Notes under the pieces: generated by a model
Told to the model about the DNA's origin: nothing
The model's database searches: none
The model's input: the letters and a program-made list of their open reading frames with translations, nothing else
Made by a program: the position numbers and the translations under genes
Assembly (NCBI GenBank): GCA_963705885.1
Contig: OY970120.1
Span: 1,984,001-2,048,000 of the forward strand
Direction of reading: 5' to 3'
DNA from: MFD01275-c22 sp963705885
Lineage (GTDB): Bacteria > Actinomycetota > Actinomycetes > JACCUZ01
Length of the DNA: 64,000 nt
Part shown: positions 8,400 through 16,529 of the stretch, one piece after another
Layout: the number at the start of each line of letters is the position of its first letter
How positions within the stretch are numbered: position 1 is the first letter of the stretch

Positions 8400-9248
8400 G
8401 TGGCTCGACGGACCAAGGACAGCGCGCGCGGACCGCGACGCGAGCCGGTGCCGCCGCCGCCGCACCCGTCCGGCGCCCGCCCCCCGGCGGTCCCCGCCGA
8501 GCTGGTGCCGCGCCATGTCGCGATCGTCATGGACGGCAACGGGCGCTGGGCCAAGCAGCGCGGCCTTCCCCGCACCGCCGGCCACGAGGCCGGCGAGGCA
8601 GCGCTGCTCGACGTGATCCACGGGGCGATCGAGATCGGCGTGCAGCACGTCTCGGCCTACGCGTTCTCGACCGAGAACTGGCGCCGGTCGCCCGAGGAGG
8701 TGCGCTTCCTCATGGGCTTCAACCGCGACGTGATCCGCCGCCGGCGCGACGAGCTCGACGCGATGGGCGTCCGCGTGCGCTGGGCAGGTCGTCGGCGGCG
8801 GCTGTGGCGCAGCGTCATCGACGAGCTGGAGGACGCCGAGCGGCGCACTCACGGCAACCGCACCCTTACCCTGCAGTTCTGCGTCAACTACGGCGGGCGG
8901 GCCGAGATCGCCGACGCCGCGGCAGCGATCGCCCGCGAGGTGCAGGCCGGTCGGCTCGACCCCGACAAGGTCGACGAGAAGACCGTGGCGCGCCACCTCG
9001 ACGAGCCCGGCATCCCCGACGTGGACCTGTTCGTGCGCTCGTCGGGCGAGCAGCGCACCTCGAACTTCCTGCTCTGGCAGTCCGCCTACGCCGAGATGGT
9101 CTTCCTGGACACCCTGTGGCCCGACTTCGACCGCCGCGACCTGTGGCGCGCCATCGAGGTCTACGCCGCGCGTGACCGCCGGTACGGCGGCGCGCTCCCG
9201 AACTTCGTCACCGGTCAGGAGCAGACCGAGCGGGCCCAGGACAGGTAG
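8400..9248 (+). CDS. uppS: isoprenyl transferase (polyprenyl diphosphate synthase)
   Basis: cis-Prenyltransferase that extends an allylic diphosphate with isopentenyl diphosphate to make the C50/C55 lipid carrier for peptidoglycan and wall polymers. The 282-residue product has an unusually Pro/Arg-rich N-terminus of about 40 residues and then the family signature HVAIVMDGNGRWAKQRG, with the catalytic Asp. It continues with GHEAG, YAFSTENWRR, FCVNYGGRAEI and the substrate-binding RSSGEQRTSNFLLWQSAYAE. The GTG at 8400 is favoured by the -10 element just before it. Its 3' end overlaps the convergent phosphodiesterase gene by 34 bases. Confidence 0.96.
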   Translation: MARRTKDSARGPRREPVPPPPHPSGARPPAVPAELVPRHVAIVMDGNGRWAKQRGLPRTAGHEAGEAALLDVIHGAIEIGVQHVSAYAFSTENWRRSPEEVRFLMGFNRDVIRRRRDELDAMGVRVRWAGRRRRLWRSVIDELEDAERRTHGNRTLTLQFCVNYGGRAEIADAAAAIAREVQAGRLDPDKVDEKTVARHLDEPGIPDVDLFVRSSGEQRTSNFLLWQSAYAEMVFLDTLWPDFDRRDLWRAIEVYAARDRRYGGALPNFVTGQEQTERAQDR

Positions 9249-10051
9249 CGCCTGGGCCGGTCGGTGATGACCGGCCCGGCGTGGTCGTGGGCCATCCGCC
9301 GCCAGCCGGCGACCGTGTTCACCGTCCACGGGCGGACCTCGATGCCGGCCGCTCGCCACCGGTCGGCCCGCGCCCGGGTCACCGACCAGTAGTGCACGAG
9401 GTAGGTGCGGCCGTAACGCAGCACGTCGTCCGGCGCCCGGAACCCGCGGGAGTCGATGAGGGCCGTGGCCAGCCCCGGCTGGGCGGCGCGCACGTCGAGC
9501 ACGGTCTGCGCGTCGAAGCTGGTGACCCTGACCCGGTGCAGCATGCCGAGCCAGCGCAGCCGGTTGAGGAAGTTGTGCATCTGCTGCGTCGTGGGCCGGA
9601 CCTTGAGCTCCACGAGGAACCAGGCGCCGCGGCTGCGCCCGAACCGGAGCACCTGGAACAGCGTGGGCACCCTGACCCCCGCGTAGCGCGGCGCGAACCA
9701 GGACCCGGCGTCGAGCGAGCGGAGGTCGCCCAGCCGCAGGTCGGCGACGCGACCGCTGCCGCTGGTCGTCCGGCGCACGCTGGCGTCGTGCATGGCGACG
9801 GGGACGTCGTCGTCGGTGAACCGGACGTCGACCTCGAGACGGACCGCGCCGGCCCGGAGGGCCTTGCGGAAGGCAGGGATGGTGTTCTCGGGGGCGCGCG
9901 AGGAGTCGCCCCGGTGGGCAACCGGCGGCGGGACGCAGCCCCCGCCGCGCGCCGCGGCCGGGCCCGCACCGACTGCGACCGACGCCGTGCCGACGACGAG
10001 GACGGCCGCGAGAGCCCGGGCGAGGACCGACGTGGCGCGGCGTATAGGCAC
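9215..10051 (-). CDS. secreted glycerophosphodiester phosphodiesterase
   Basis: A 278-residue exported GDPD enzyme, expected to hydrolyse glycerophosphodiesters to glycerol-3-phosphate and an alcohol outside the membrane. The N-terminus has Arg-rich and hydrophobic segments ending around AGPAAARGGG, a signal peptide. Catalytic motifs are VAHRGDSSRAPENTIPAF (HRG...PENT), RLEVDVRFTDD (ExD metal ligands) and PVAMHD (catalytic His). The later barrel strands include FLVELKV, VTSFD and VRPWTVNT. The end of the gene is antisense to the last 34 bases of uppS. Confidence 0.9.
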   Translation of the reverse strand: MPIRRATSVLARALAAVLVVGTASVAVGAGPAAARGGGCVPPPVAHRGDSSRAPENTIPAFRKALRAGAVRLEVDVRFTDDDVPVAMHDASVRRTTSGSGRVADLRLGDLRSLDAGSWFAPRYAGVRVPTLFQVLRFGRSRGAWFLVELKVRPTTQQMHNFLNRLRWLGMLHRVRVTSFDAQTVLDVRAAQPGLATALIDSRGFRAPDDVLRYGRTYLVHYWSVTRARADRWRAAGIEVRPWTVNTVAGWRRMAHDHAGPVITDRPRRYLSWARSVCS

Positions 10052-10125
10052 AGCGGCGGACCCCCGTGGATCGGTGTGCGGCGAACCCGCTCGACGCTAC
10101 CCCAGGCGATGCGGTCGCAGAGGGC

Positions 10126-10497
10126 TCACGCGCAGCGTGCGCAGGTCCCGAAGATCTCGACCGTGTGCTCCACCTCGCGGAACCCGTGCTCGGCGGCGAC
10201 ACGGTCGGCCCACCGTTCGACGGCGGGACCGTCGACCTCGACCGTGCGACCGCAGTCGCGGCAGACGAGATGGTGGTGGTGACGCACCGTGCTGCAGCGC
10301 CGGTAGACGGCCTCGCCGTCGGGCTGGCGCAGGACGTCCACCTCGCCGGCGTCGGACAACGCCTGCAGCGCCCGGTAGACGGTCGTGAGGCCGATGCGGG
10401 TGCCGGCCGCCCGCAGGCGGACGTGCAGGTCCTGCGCGCTGACGAAGTCGGTCGTCCGGTCCAGCTCGGCGCGCACGGCGGTCCGCTGGCGGGTCAC
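10126..10497 (-). CDS. zur: Fur-family zinc regulator (Zur-like)
   Basis: A 123-residue Fur-superfamily repressor, probably zinc-responsive. It begins VTRQRTAVRAELDRTTDF and has the winged-helix motif GLTTVYRALQALSDAGEVD, the His-rich HHHHLVCRDCG metal region and a second CxxC at the C-terminus (FGTCARCA) for the structural zinc. I chose the GTG at 10497, which overlaps the ZIP gene stop (GTGA); the longer open frame upstream is the shadow of that gene. Co-transcription with a ZIP transporter and a Zur-box-like site ahead of the pair point to Zur rather than an iron Fur; Mur or Nur are less likely. The place next to glyS matches furB/zur in mycobacteria. Confidence 0.88.
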   Translation of the reverse strand: MTRQRTAVRAELDRTTDFVSAQDLHVRLRAAGTRIGLTTVYRALQALSDAGEVDVLRQPDGEAVYRRCSTVRHHHHLVCRDCGRTVEVDGPAVERWADRVAAEHGFREVEHTVEIFGTCARCA

Positions 10498-11222
10498 GAG
10501 GCGCCCACCACGAGCCACATCATGCCCACGCCGCCGAGGGTGCTCACGAGGGTCAGCCGGGACGGGTGGCGCGCATGTGCCTCGGGGAGGATGTCGGCGG
10601 TCGCGAGGTAGAGCAGGAAGCCGGAGAAGGCTCCCAGGTAGAGCGCGAGGACCTCGTCGCCGACGGTGAAGAACAGTGTGGCGAACGCGCCGGCGATCGG
10701 TGCCACGGCGTCGGCTCCGAGCATCACGAGGGTGCGCCGGTGGGTGTTCCCGTGGGTCCGCATGATCGTGACGGTGTTGAGCCCGTCGGCGAAGTCGTGG
10801 GCGATGACCGCGATCGCCACGGCGACGCCGATCGAGCTGTCGATCTGGAACGCCAGGCCGATGCCGACGCCGTCGAGGAACGAGTGCACGACCAGGGCGC
10901 CCGCCGACGCCAGGCCGATCTCGGGGTTGTGGTGGTGGTGCGACTCGTACTCGCCCTCGTGCGCGCCGTGGATCGCCAACGAGCGCTCGACGACGTGCAG
11001 GACCAGGAACCCGGTCGCGAAGGCGACCATCACCGCGGGCACGCCACCGACCGAGGCGTCGCTGAGCTCGAACAGCTCGGGCAGGAGGTCGAAGGCCACC
11101 AGCCCGAGCATCACGCCGGCGGCGAAGCCCAGCACCAGGTGCAGCCGGTCGCGCGCCCGCAGCGCCACGAAGCCGCCCAGCCCGGTGAAGACGACCGCGG
11201 TGAGCGCGAGCAGCAGGGCCAT
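10494..11222 (-). CDS. ZIP family metal transporter
   Basis: A 242-residue polytopic membrane protein of the ZIP family, importing zinc or other divalent cations. It starts MALLLALTAVVFTGLGGF and has about eight hydrophobic segments. Conserved metal-path features are a His-rich cytosolic loop (ESHHHHNPEIG), VVHSFLDGVGIGLAF and AVIAHDFADGLNTV, the paired HxxxDG and HxxxE/D motifs of the transport site. I prefer the ATG at 11222 over the longer frame, because a -10-like element and a Zur-box-like palindrome lie directly upstream. It is first in a two-gene operon with zur. Confidence 0.9.
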   Translation of the reverse strand: MALLLALTAVVFTGLGGFVALRARDRLHLVLGFAAGVMLGLVAFDLLPELFELSDASVGGVPAVMVAFATGFLVLHVVERSLAIHGAHEGEYESHHHHNPEIGLASAGALVVHSFLDGVGIGLAFQIDSSIGVAVAIAVIAHDFADGLNTVTIMRTHGNTHRRTLVMLGADAVAPIAGAFATLFFTVGDEVLALYLGAFSGFLLYLATADILPEAHARHPSRLTLVSTLGGVGMMWLVVGAS

Positions 11223-11229
11223 GCACCGG

Positions 11230-11235
11230 ACTCTA
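11230..11235 (-). promoter_or_regulatory. -10 hexamer of the ZIP-zur operon
   Basis: TAGAGT on the minus strand, seven bases before the ATG at 11222, again gives a leaderless arrangement. The adjacent palindrome at 11242-11258 would occupy the -35/-10 spacer, the usual place for a Zur operator. Confidence 0.5.
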
Positions 11236-11241
11236 ACGCAC

Positions 11242-11258
11242 ATGAAAACCGTTGTCAT
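11242..11258. promoter_or_regulatory. Zur-box-like palindrome
   Basis: ATGAAAACCGTTGTCAT is an imperfect dyad centred on 11250. It is AT-rich against its surroundings and resembles actinobacterial Zur boxes, which have the form TGAAAAT..ATTTTCA. It lies about 20 bases upstream of the ZIP start and overlaps the inferred promoter, so zinc-bound Zur would repress its own operon. It is also about 40 bases upstream of the divergent ABM gene. Confidence 0.6.
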
Positions 11259-11299
11259 TTCGCCGGCCGACGACCCGGCAGGTCTGGGATGCTTCGCGG

Positions 11300-11626
11300 G
11301 TGCTCGCCCTCACCCGCCTCCGTGTCCCGGCCGCCGACGCCCTCGCGGTGGAAGGAGCGGCCCGGAGCCTGCTGGGCGACCTGTCCGCGCGCCCCGGCTT
11401 CGTGCGCGGACACCTCGGCCGCGCGGCCGACGACCCCACGCTGTGGGCGCTGGTGACCGAGTGGGAGGCGATCGGCGCCTACCGGCGCGGCCTGTCGTCG
11501 TACGACGTGAAGGTCTCCTACGCGCCGCTCATGACCTACGTGGTCGCCGAGCCCAGCGCGTACGAGGTCGTGGCCGGCGACGACGACGTATCGGACGCGG
11601 CCGACCAGGGCGCGGAACCGGTGTGA
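11300..11626 (+). CDS. antibiotic biosynthesis monooxygenase (ABM)-domain protein
   Basis: A 108-residue single-domain protein with the ferredoxin-like ABM/dimeric alpha-beta barrel pattern: VLALTRLRVP (strand), a helix, DLSARPGFVRGHLGRAADDPTLWALVTEWE and a last segment with YAPLMTYVV. Members include small monooxygenases and heme-degrading enzymes, but many have no known activity. I placed the start at the GTG at 11300, since the upstream part of the frame would run over the Zur-box region. It is divergent from the zinc operon and lies 67 bases before glyS. Confidence 0.75.
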   Translation: MLALTRLRVPAADALAVEGAARSLLGDLSARPGFVRGHLGRAADDPTLWALVTEWEAIGAYRRGLSSYDVKVSYAPLMTYVVAEPSAYEVVAGDDDVSDAADQGAEPV

Positions 11627-11693
11627 CCGGCACCCCGCCGGCCCGTTAGTGTCGGCGGCTCACCCGCCGACAACCAGCCGGATGGAGGCCATC

Positions 11694-13091
11694 GTGGCCA
11701 AGGGCAGCTCGGGCGCCTCCCGGGCCGACGCGATCGTCGGCCTCAGCAAGCGTCGGGGGTTCGTCTACCCCAGCAGCGAGATCTACGGCGGCACCCGCTC
11801 AGCCTGGGACTACGGCCCGCTCGGCGTCGAGCTCAAGGAGAACGTCCGGCGGCAGTGGTGGACCTCCATGGTCCAGGCCCGCGACGACGTGGTCGGTCTC
11901 GACTCGGCGGTGATCCTCTCGCGCGACGTGTGGGTCGCGTCGGGCCACGTCGACACGTTCACCGACCCGCTGTCGGAGTGCCAGTCCTGCCACAAGCGGT
12001 TCCGGGCCGACCACCTCGAGGAGGCGTTCGAGGCGAAGAAGGGCACGCCGCCGCCGAACGGCCTGGCCGACGTCAACTGCCCCAACTGCGGGGTGAAGGG
12101 TGCGTTCACCGAGCCGCGACAGTTCTCCGGGCTGCTGAAGACCTTCCTCGGCCCCGTCGAGAGCGACGAGGGCCTGCACTACCTGCGGCCCGAGACGGCG
12201 CAGGGCATCTTCGTCAACTTCCTCAACGTGATGACCTCGGCGCGCCGGAAGCCGCCGTTCGGCATCGCGCAGACGGGCAAGTCGTTCCGCAACGAGATCA
12301 CGCCGGGCAACTTCATCTTCCGCACCCGCGAGTTCGAGCAGATGGAGATGGAGTTCTTCGTCGAGCCCGGCACCGATGAGGAGTGGCACGAGTACTGGCT
12401 GCAGGAGCGCTGGCGCTGGTACACCGGCCTGGGGCTGCGCGAGGAGAACCTGCGCCTCTACGAGCACCCGCAGGAGAAGCTCTCGCACTACTCGAAGCGC
12501 ACGGTCGACATCGAGTACCGGTTCGGGTTCGGCGGCAAGGAGTTCGACGAGCTCGAGGGCATCGCGAACCGCACCGACTTCGACCTGACCGCGCACTCCA
12601 AGCACTCCGGCACCGACCTGAGCTACTTCGACCAGGAGAAGGGCGAGCGCTGGACGCCCTACGTCGTCGAGCCGGCGGCCGGGCTCACCCGCGCCACCCT
12701 CGCCTTCCTGCTCGACGCCTACACCGAGGACGAGGCGCCCAACGCGAAGGGCGTCATGGAGAAGCGCACCGTCATGCGCTTCGACTCGCGGCTCGCCCCG
12801 GTCAAGGTGGCAGTGCTCCCGCTGTCGCGCAACGCCGACCTCACCCCGAAGGCCAAGGACCTGGCCGCCACGCTGCGGCAGAGCTGGAACGTCGAGTTCG
12901 ACGACGCGGGCGCGATCGGCCGCCGCTACCGACGGCAGGACGAGATCGGCACGCCGTTCTGCGTCACGGTCGACTTCGACACCCTCGACGACCAGGCCGT
13001 GACGGTCCGCGAGCGCGACAGCATGCAGCAGGAGCGGGTCGGGCTCGACGCGGTGCACGGCTGGCTGGCCCAGCGCCTCCTCGGCTGCTGA
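11694..13091 (+). CDS. glyS: glycyl-tRNA synthetase (dimeric type)
   Basis: Class II aminoacyl-tRNA synthetase that charges tRNA-Gly. The 465-residue length and single chain mark the eukaryote/actinobacteria-type alpha2 GlyRS (GlyQS-like). Visible are RRGFVYPSSEIYGG at the start, motif 1 region GPLGVELKENVRRQWW, a Cys4 insertion (CQSC ... CPNC), motif 2 with SFRNEITPGNFIFRTREFEQME and motif 3 GLTRATLAFLLDAY. A C-terminal anticodon-binding domain follows. The GTG at 11694 is preceded by GGAGG at good spacing. A -10-like TAGTGT lies at 11647-11652. Confidence in product is very high; the start is likely. Confidence 0.96.
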   Translation: MAKGSSGASRADAIVGLSKRRGFVYPSSEIYGGTRSAWDYGPLGVELKENVRRQWWTSMVQARDDVVGLDSAVILSRDVWVASGHVDTFTDPLSECQSCHKRFRADHLEEAFEAKKGTPPPNGLADVNCPNCGVKGAFTEPRQFSGLLKTFLGPVESDEGLHYLRPETAQGIFVNFLNVMTSARRKPPFGIAQTGKSFRNEITPGNFIFRTREFEQMEMEFFVEPGTDEEWHEYWLQERWRWYTGLGLREENLRLYEHPQEKLSHYSKRTVDIEYRFGFGGKEFDELEGIANRTDFDLTAHSKHSGTDLSYFDQEKGERWTPYVVEPAAGLTRATLAFLLDAYTEDEAPNAKGVMEKRTVMRFDSRLAPVKVAVLPLSRNADLTPKAKDLAATLRQSWNVEFDDAGAIGRRYRRQDEIGTPFCVTVDFDTLDDQAVTVRERDSMQQERVGLDAVHGWLAQRLLGC

Positions 13092-13200
13092 CCGCCCGGC
13101 GCAGGCGATGACACACCGGCTCTAGCCGGACGTACAGGGACGAAACGAACTCGTCAGGGTTACTCTCCGGGGTGCCGATAGCACTCTGGGGTGATGAGGC

Positions 13201-14340
13201 GTGGGTCGACTGACCAGGACCGTGCGTGTGGGGCTGCTCGCTGCCGCGCTCGCCCTCGTCGCGCTGCCGGGCACCGCGCTCGCCGCCGACGACGGGGGCC
13301 GCATCGAGGCCCGGTACCAGGCGCTGGGCGGCGAGGCGGGGGTCCTCGGGCCGCCGACCTCCGAGGCCTACGACACCGGCGCCGACGGACGCGCGCGCGA
13401 CTACACGGCAGGGCGCATCTACTGGTCGCCGGCCACCGACGCCTGGGAGGTCGTCGCGCCGGTCCTCGACCGCTACCTGGCGCTGTCCGGCCCGGACGGG
13501 CACCTCGGCCTCCCGACCGCTCCCGCGACCGGGCTGCCGACGGCCGACGGAGCACTCGAGCAGGCCTTCACCGGCGGGCGGGTCTACGCCTCCGCCGCCA
13601 CCGGTGCCCGCGCCGTCGCCGGGGGCATCCTGAAGCGCTACCTCGCGATCGGCGCCTCCGGGTCCTACCTCGGCTTCCCCACGAGCGACACGACCGCGTC
13701 CGGCGACGGGTTCGCCAGCCGGTTCCAGCGCGGGCGCATCACTTGGTCGAGCACCTCGGGATCCACGCGCGTGACCGGCCGGTGGGCGCCGGAGGTCCGC
13801 CGGGTGACCGCCGAGGAGATCCCCTACACCTACCGGCCCGGCTGCCCGGTCGGCCCGACGGCCCTGCGACTGGTCCGCGTGCCCTACTACGACTGGCGAG
13901 GGGTCCCGCGGCACGGTTCCCTGGTGGCGCGGACCTCGGCCGTCGCCGACCTCAAGCGCGTCTTCAGGAAGGCGTTCGCGGACCGGTTCCCGATCCGCCG
14001 GATGAACCCCGTCGACGTCTACCGGGGCAGCGACATCCGGGCGATGGCCGCCGACAACACGTCGGCGTTCAACTGCCGCAAGGTGACCGGCAACCCCTAC
14101 CGGCTCTCGCAGCACTCCTACGGCAACGCCATCGACATCAACACCGTCGAGAACCCCTACGTGACGTCCAGCCGGGTCTACCCGAGGAGCGGCCGCACGT
14201 TCCTGGACCGCTCGCGGCCGCGCAAGGGGATGATCCTGCGCCGCAGTAGCGTGGCCAGGATGATGTCGAAGCAGGGCTGGCGCTGGGGTGCCCGGTGGGC
14301 ACACCCCGACTACCAGCACTTCTCGTCGAACGGCGGCTGA
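13201..14340 (+). CDS. secreted LGFP-repeat protein with M15 (VanY-like) peptidase domain
   Basis: A 379-residue exported cell-wall protein. A signal peptide (to about ALAADDGG) is followed by three LGFP-type repeats (ALGGEAGVLGPPTSEAYDT, GPDGHLGLPTAPATGLP, GASGSYLGFPTSDT), modules that anchor proteins in actinobacterial envelopes. The C-terminal domain has the peptidase M15 pattern: SQHSYGNAIDIN (HxxxxAxD, zinc His and Asp) and HPDYQHF (zinc His). It probably cleaves D-Ala-containing peptides in peptidoglycan. The GTG at 13201 gives an intact signal; a GTG at 13225 is an alternative. A -10-like TACTCT occurs about 40 bases upstream. Confidence 0.85.
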   Translation: MGRLTRTVRVGLLAAALALVALPGTALAADDGGRIEARYQALGGEAGVLGPPTSEAYDTGADGRARDYTAGRIYWSPATDAWEVVAPVLDRYLALSGPDGHLGLPTAPATGLPTADGALEQAFTGGRVYASAATGARAVAGGILKRYLAIGASGSYLGFPTSDTTASGDGFASRFQRGRITWSSTSGSTRVTGRWAPEVRRVTAEEIPYTYRPGCPVGPTALRLVRVPYYDWRGVPRHGSLVARTSAVADLKRVFRKAFADRFPIRRMNPVDVYRGSDIRAMAADNTSAFNCRKVTGNPYRLSQHSYGNAIDINTVENPYVTSSRVYPRSGRTFLDRSRPRKGMILRRSSVARMMSKQGWRWGARWAHPDYQHFSSNGG

Positions 14341-14341
14341 C

Positions 14342-15145
14342 GTGGCGATCTCCCCCCGCGCGGGTCTGCTGCCCGCGGTCGTCGCGGTGGTCGCGGTCGT
14401 TGCCGGATGTGGGGGCGAGGCCACGACGTCCGGCGACGGTGCCCCGGCCGGCGCCCCCTCGACCACCCCGACCGCGACCGCCAGCCCGTCGTCCTCGGCC
14501 GTGGCGCCGGCCGTCGCGCCGACCCGCGACGACGAGCGGCTCGTGGTGCCCCCCGAGACGGCGGGCGACCTCGACTCCGGCGACCTGCCCGCGCCGCCCG
14601 ACCTCGGCGCCGGGTGGCGGCAGTTCGCCGACCCGGGCGACCCGGAGGAGGGCTATGCCGGCAACGGCTCGTGGGTGCGCGCCCGCGGCGGCGCCGAGGT
14701 GGTGCAGGCGCTCCTGCCGCTCGGCTGCGCCGGACTGCGCGAGATGCCGCGGCTGCCGGAGCCGCGGCACGCGCTCGAGGCCACCTACCGCGGGCCCGGC
14801 CGTGCGCCTGCCGTCGCGCTCGTCCTCTCGTACGGCTCGGTGGGCGCGGCGCGGGAGCTCGTGACCACGCTCGGCGACGTCGGCGCCTCGTGCGCCGCGC
14901 CGGAGAAGCCGGTCAAGCGCTCCGACCCGCTGGTCGCGGTCGTCACGCAGGAACGCGCCGACGACTCCGTCGTGCTCGACCGCCGACGGGAGTACGGCGC
15001 CGGGGCGAGCGGCTGGGTCTGGTCGGAGGCGGTCGTGCGCCGCGGCGACCGAGTCGGCCTGCTCACGGTCGCGTCGCCCCCGGGCCCGGACCGTCCTGAG
15101 CTCACGAAGCTCGCCGACGCCGTGCGCCGCTCGCTGGGCGGCTGA
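14342..15145 (+). CDS. putative lipoprotein of unknown function
   Basis: A 267-residue predicted lipoprotein. It starts VAISPRAGLLPAVVAVVA and has the lipobox VVAGC at about residue 22, followed by a long Ser/Thr/Pro/Ala-rich linker (about 25-65) typical of surface lipoproteins that reach through the wall. The folded part (from about 85) has two Cys residues that could form a disulfide (LPLGCAGLREM and GASCAAPEK). No known domain is recognised. It begins one base after the upstream M15 peptidase stop, suggesting co-expression and a related wall function. Confidence 0.75.
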   Translation: MAISPRAGLLPAVVAVVAVVAGCGGEATTSGDGAPAGAPSTTPTATASPSSSAVAPAVAPTRDDERLVVPPETAGDLDSGDLPAPPDLGAGWRQFADPGDPEEGYAGNGSWVRARGGAEVVQALLPLGCAGLREMPRLPEPRHALEATYRGPGRAPAVALVLSYGSVGAARELVTTLGDVGASCAAPEKPVKRSDPLVAVVTQERADDSVVLDRRREYGAGASGWVWSEAVVRRGDRVGLLTVASPPGPDRPELTKLADAVRRSLGG

Positions 15146-15151
15146 CCCGCC

Positions 15152-16387
15152 TCAGGTCGCGGGCTGGCGGTCGTCGGACCGGGCGCCGGGGACGAAGAGC
15201 GGGCCGGCACCGGCCGGTGATGCCGGCGCCTGCGGGCGTACGTCCTCGTGGTCCGCCCGGCCCTCCGCCTGGGGGGCGACCGCGGGGGGTGTGGCGTCCT
15301 GCTCCGCGGTCAGCGACGACACGATCGCCTGCAGCAGTGCCCGGACCAGCTGCTCGCGGGGAGCCAGCCCGCGGTAGACGCCGGCCGAGGTGACGACGAG
15401 GTGGTCGCTCGCGAGGGTGGTCACGGCGCCGACCCACTGGTCGTCCGGTGCCGACTCGTCGGTGTGCTGGGTGTGCAGCACCGGGGCCAGCAGCTCGAAG
15501 AGCCGCACGACCGACAGGTGCCTGACCTTGCGCGACTCCTCCAGCGGGTGGACGGTCCGGCCCAGGGCCCGGGTGAACGCCATGGCCGGGGACAGCGGCA
15601 GGTTGAGGTCGCCGTGCCGCTCGAACAGCTCCTGGTCCGTCACGACGGACGGAGGCTTCGGGGCGACGTCGAGGGCAGGGGTCACGAGCGGGTACGCGTC
15701 CGGCTGGGGGGCCCGACCGGGGAAGGTCAACCCCGCGCGGCTGACGGCCGTCTCGGCGACGGCGTAGGCGTAGTGAAGCTCGGGGTCCGCCTCGAGCACC
15801 TGGGCCACGACGTCGGCCGGGTGGGCCCACCCGACGAAGCGCCGCCGGACACCGTCGACCGTCGCCACGAAGACCACCGCGGTCGGGCGGCCCTGCAGCT
15901 CGGCACCGGCACAGAGCAGCAGCAGGCGACTGTCCCACCAGGCGTGCCCGTCCTCCAGGTCGAGCACGACGACGTCGGCCCGGGCGGCATCCCGGAGCAC
16001 CGACAGGACCTCGCTGTGGCCGCTGTCGCCCACGTCGACGCCCTCGTCGGCCACGTTGCGCGGGACGGCGATCGTGGAGCGCGTGAGCTCGGCCGCGGCG
16101 GCCTGCGCCACCGACCCGAAGTCCAGGGAGACTCCCCGGAAGGACACCGAGCCCTGGGACTCGGCCACGGACTCGAGCACCAGCAGGGCGATCGGCAGGA
16201 GGCTCAGCAGCACTGCGGAGAGGACGAACGCGGCCTCCCACCGGGCATCGGGCCAGTCGGCCGCGATCCGCAGCACGGCGACGCCACCGACGAGCACCAC
16301 GAGCAGTGCGGCGGTGACGGCGATCGCGGAGCGCCTGCCCCAGGGCCAGAAGACCGCTGCGGCGTCCGGTCCGGTGTCGCGTGCCAT
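15152..16387 (-). CDS. membrane protein of unknown function
   Basis: A 411-residue protein with two N-terminal transmembrane segments (about residues 20-40 and 50-72) and a large soluble domain. Within the soluble part, ADVVVLDLEDGHAWWDSRLLLLCAGAEL and RPTAVVFVATVDG look like a Rossmann-type alpha/beta core. The C-terminal 50 residues are Pro/Ala-rich and probably disordered. I recognise no family. The ATG at 16387 has a strong G-rich ribosome-binding sequence (GGGTGGGG) a few bases before it; the longer open frame upstream is less likely. It converges on the lipoprotein gene. Confidence 0.65.
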   Translation of the reverse strand: MARDTGPDAAAVFWPWGRRSAIAVTAALLVVLVGGVAVLRIAADWPDARWEAAFVLSAVLLSLLPIALLVLESVAESQGSVSFRGVSLDFGSVAQAAAAELTRSTIAVPRNVADEGVDVGDSGHSEVLSVLRDAARADVVVLDLEDGHAWWDSRLLLLCAGAELQGRPTAVVFVATVDGVRRRFVGWAHPADVVAQVLEADPELHYAYAVAETAVSRAGLTFPGRAPQPDAYPLVTPALDVAPKPPSVVTDQELFERHGDLNLPLSPAMAFTRALGRTVHPLEESRKVRHLSVVRLFELLAPVLHTQHTDESAPDDQWVGAVTTLASDHLVVTSAGVYRGLAPREQLVRALLQAIVSSLTAEQDATPPAVAPQAEGRADHEDVRPQAPASPAGAGPLFVPGARSDDRQPAT

Positions 16388-16517
16388 GTCCCCACCCCTG
16401 TCCGGCGACTCGGTCGGCACCTCCCGTCCTGTGACCATGCTCCCGGTCGCGGTCGATCGCAAGGGGCCCGGCTGGCGCAGCCCGGAGCGAGCCGCTCCCG
16501 TCGTGGGCACCCGTCGC

Positions 16518-16523
16518 TACGGT
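16518..16523 (+). promoter_or_regulatory. -10 hexamer, leaderless promoter of the MDR-type oxidoreductase
   Basis: TACGGT is followed by six bases and the ATG at 16530, with no Shine-Dalgarno between. This is one of the clearest cases of the leaderless layout in the window. Confidence 0.5.
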
Positions 16524-16529
16524 TTCCCC

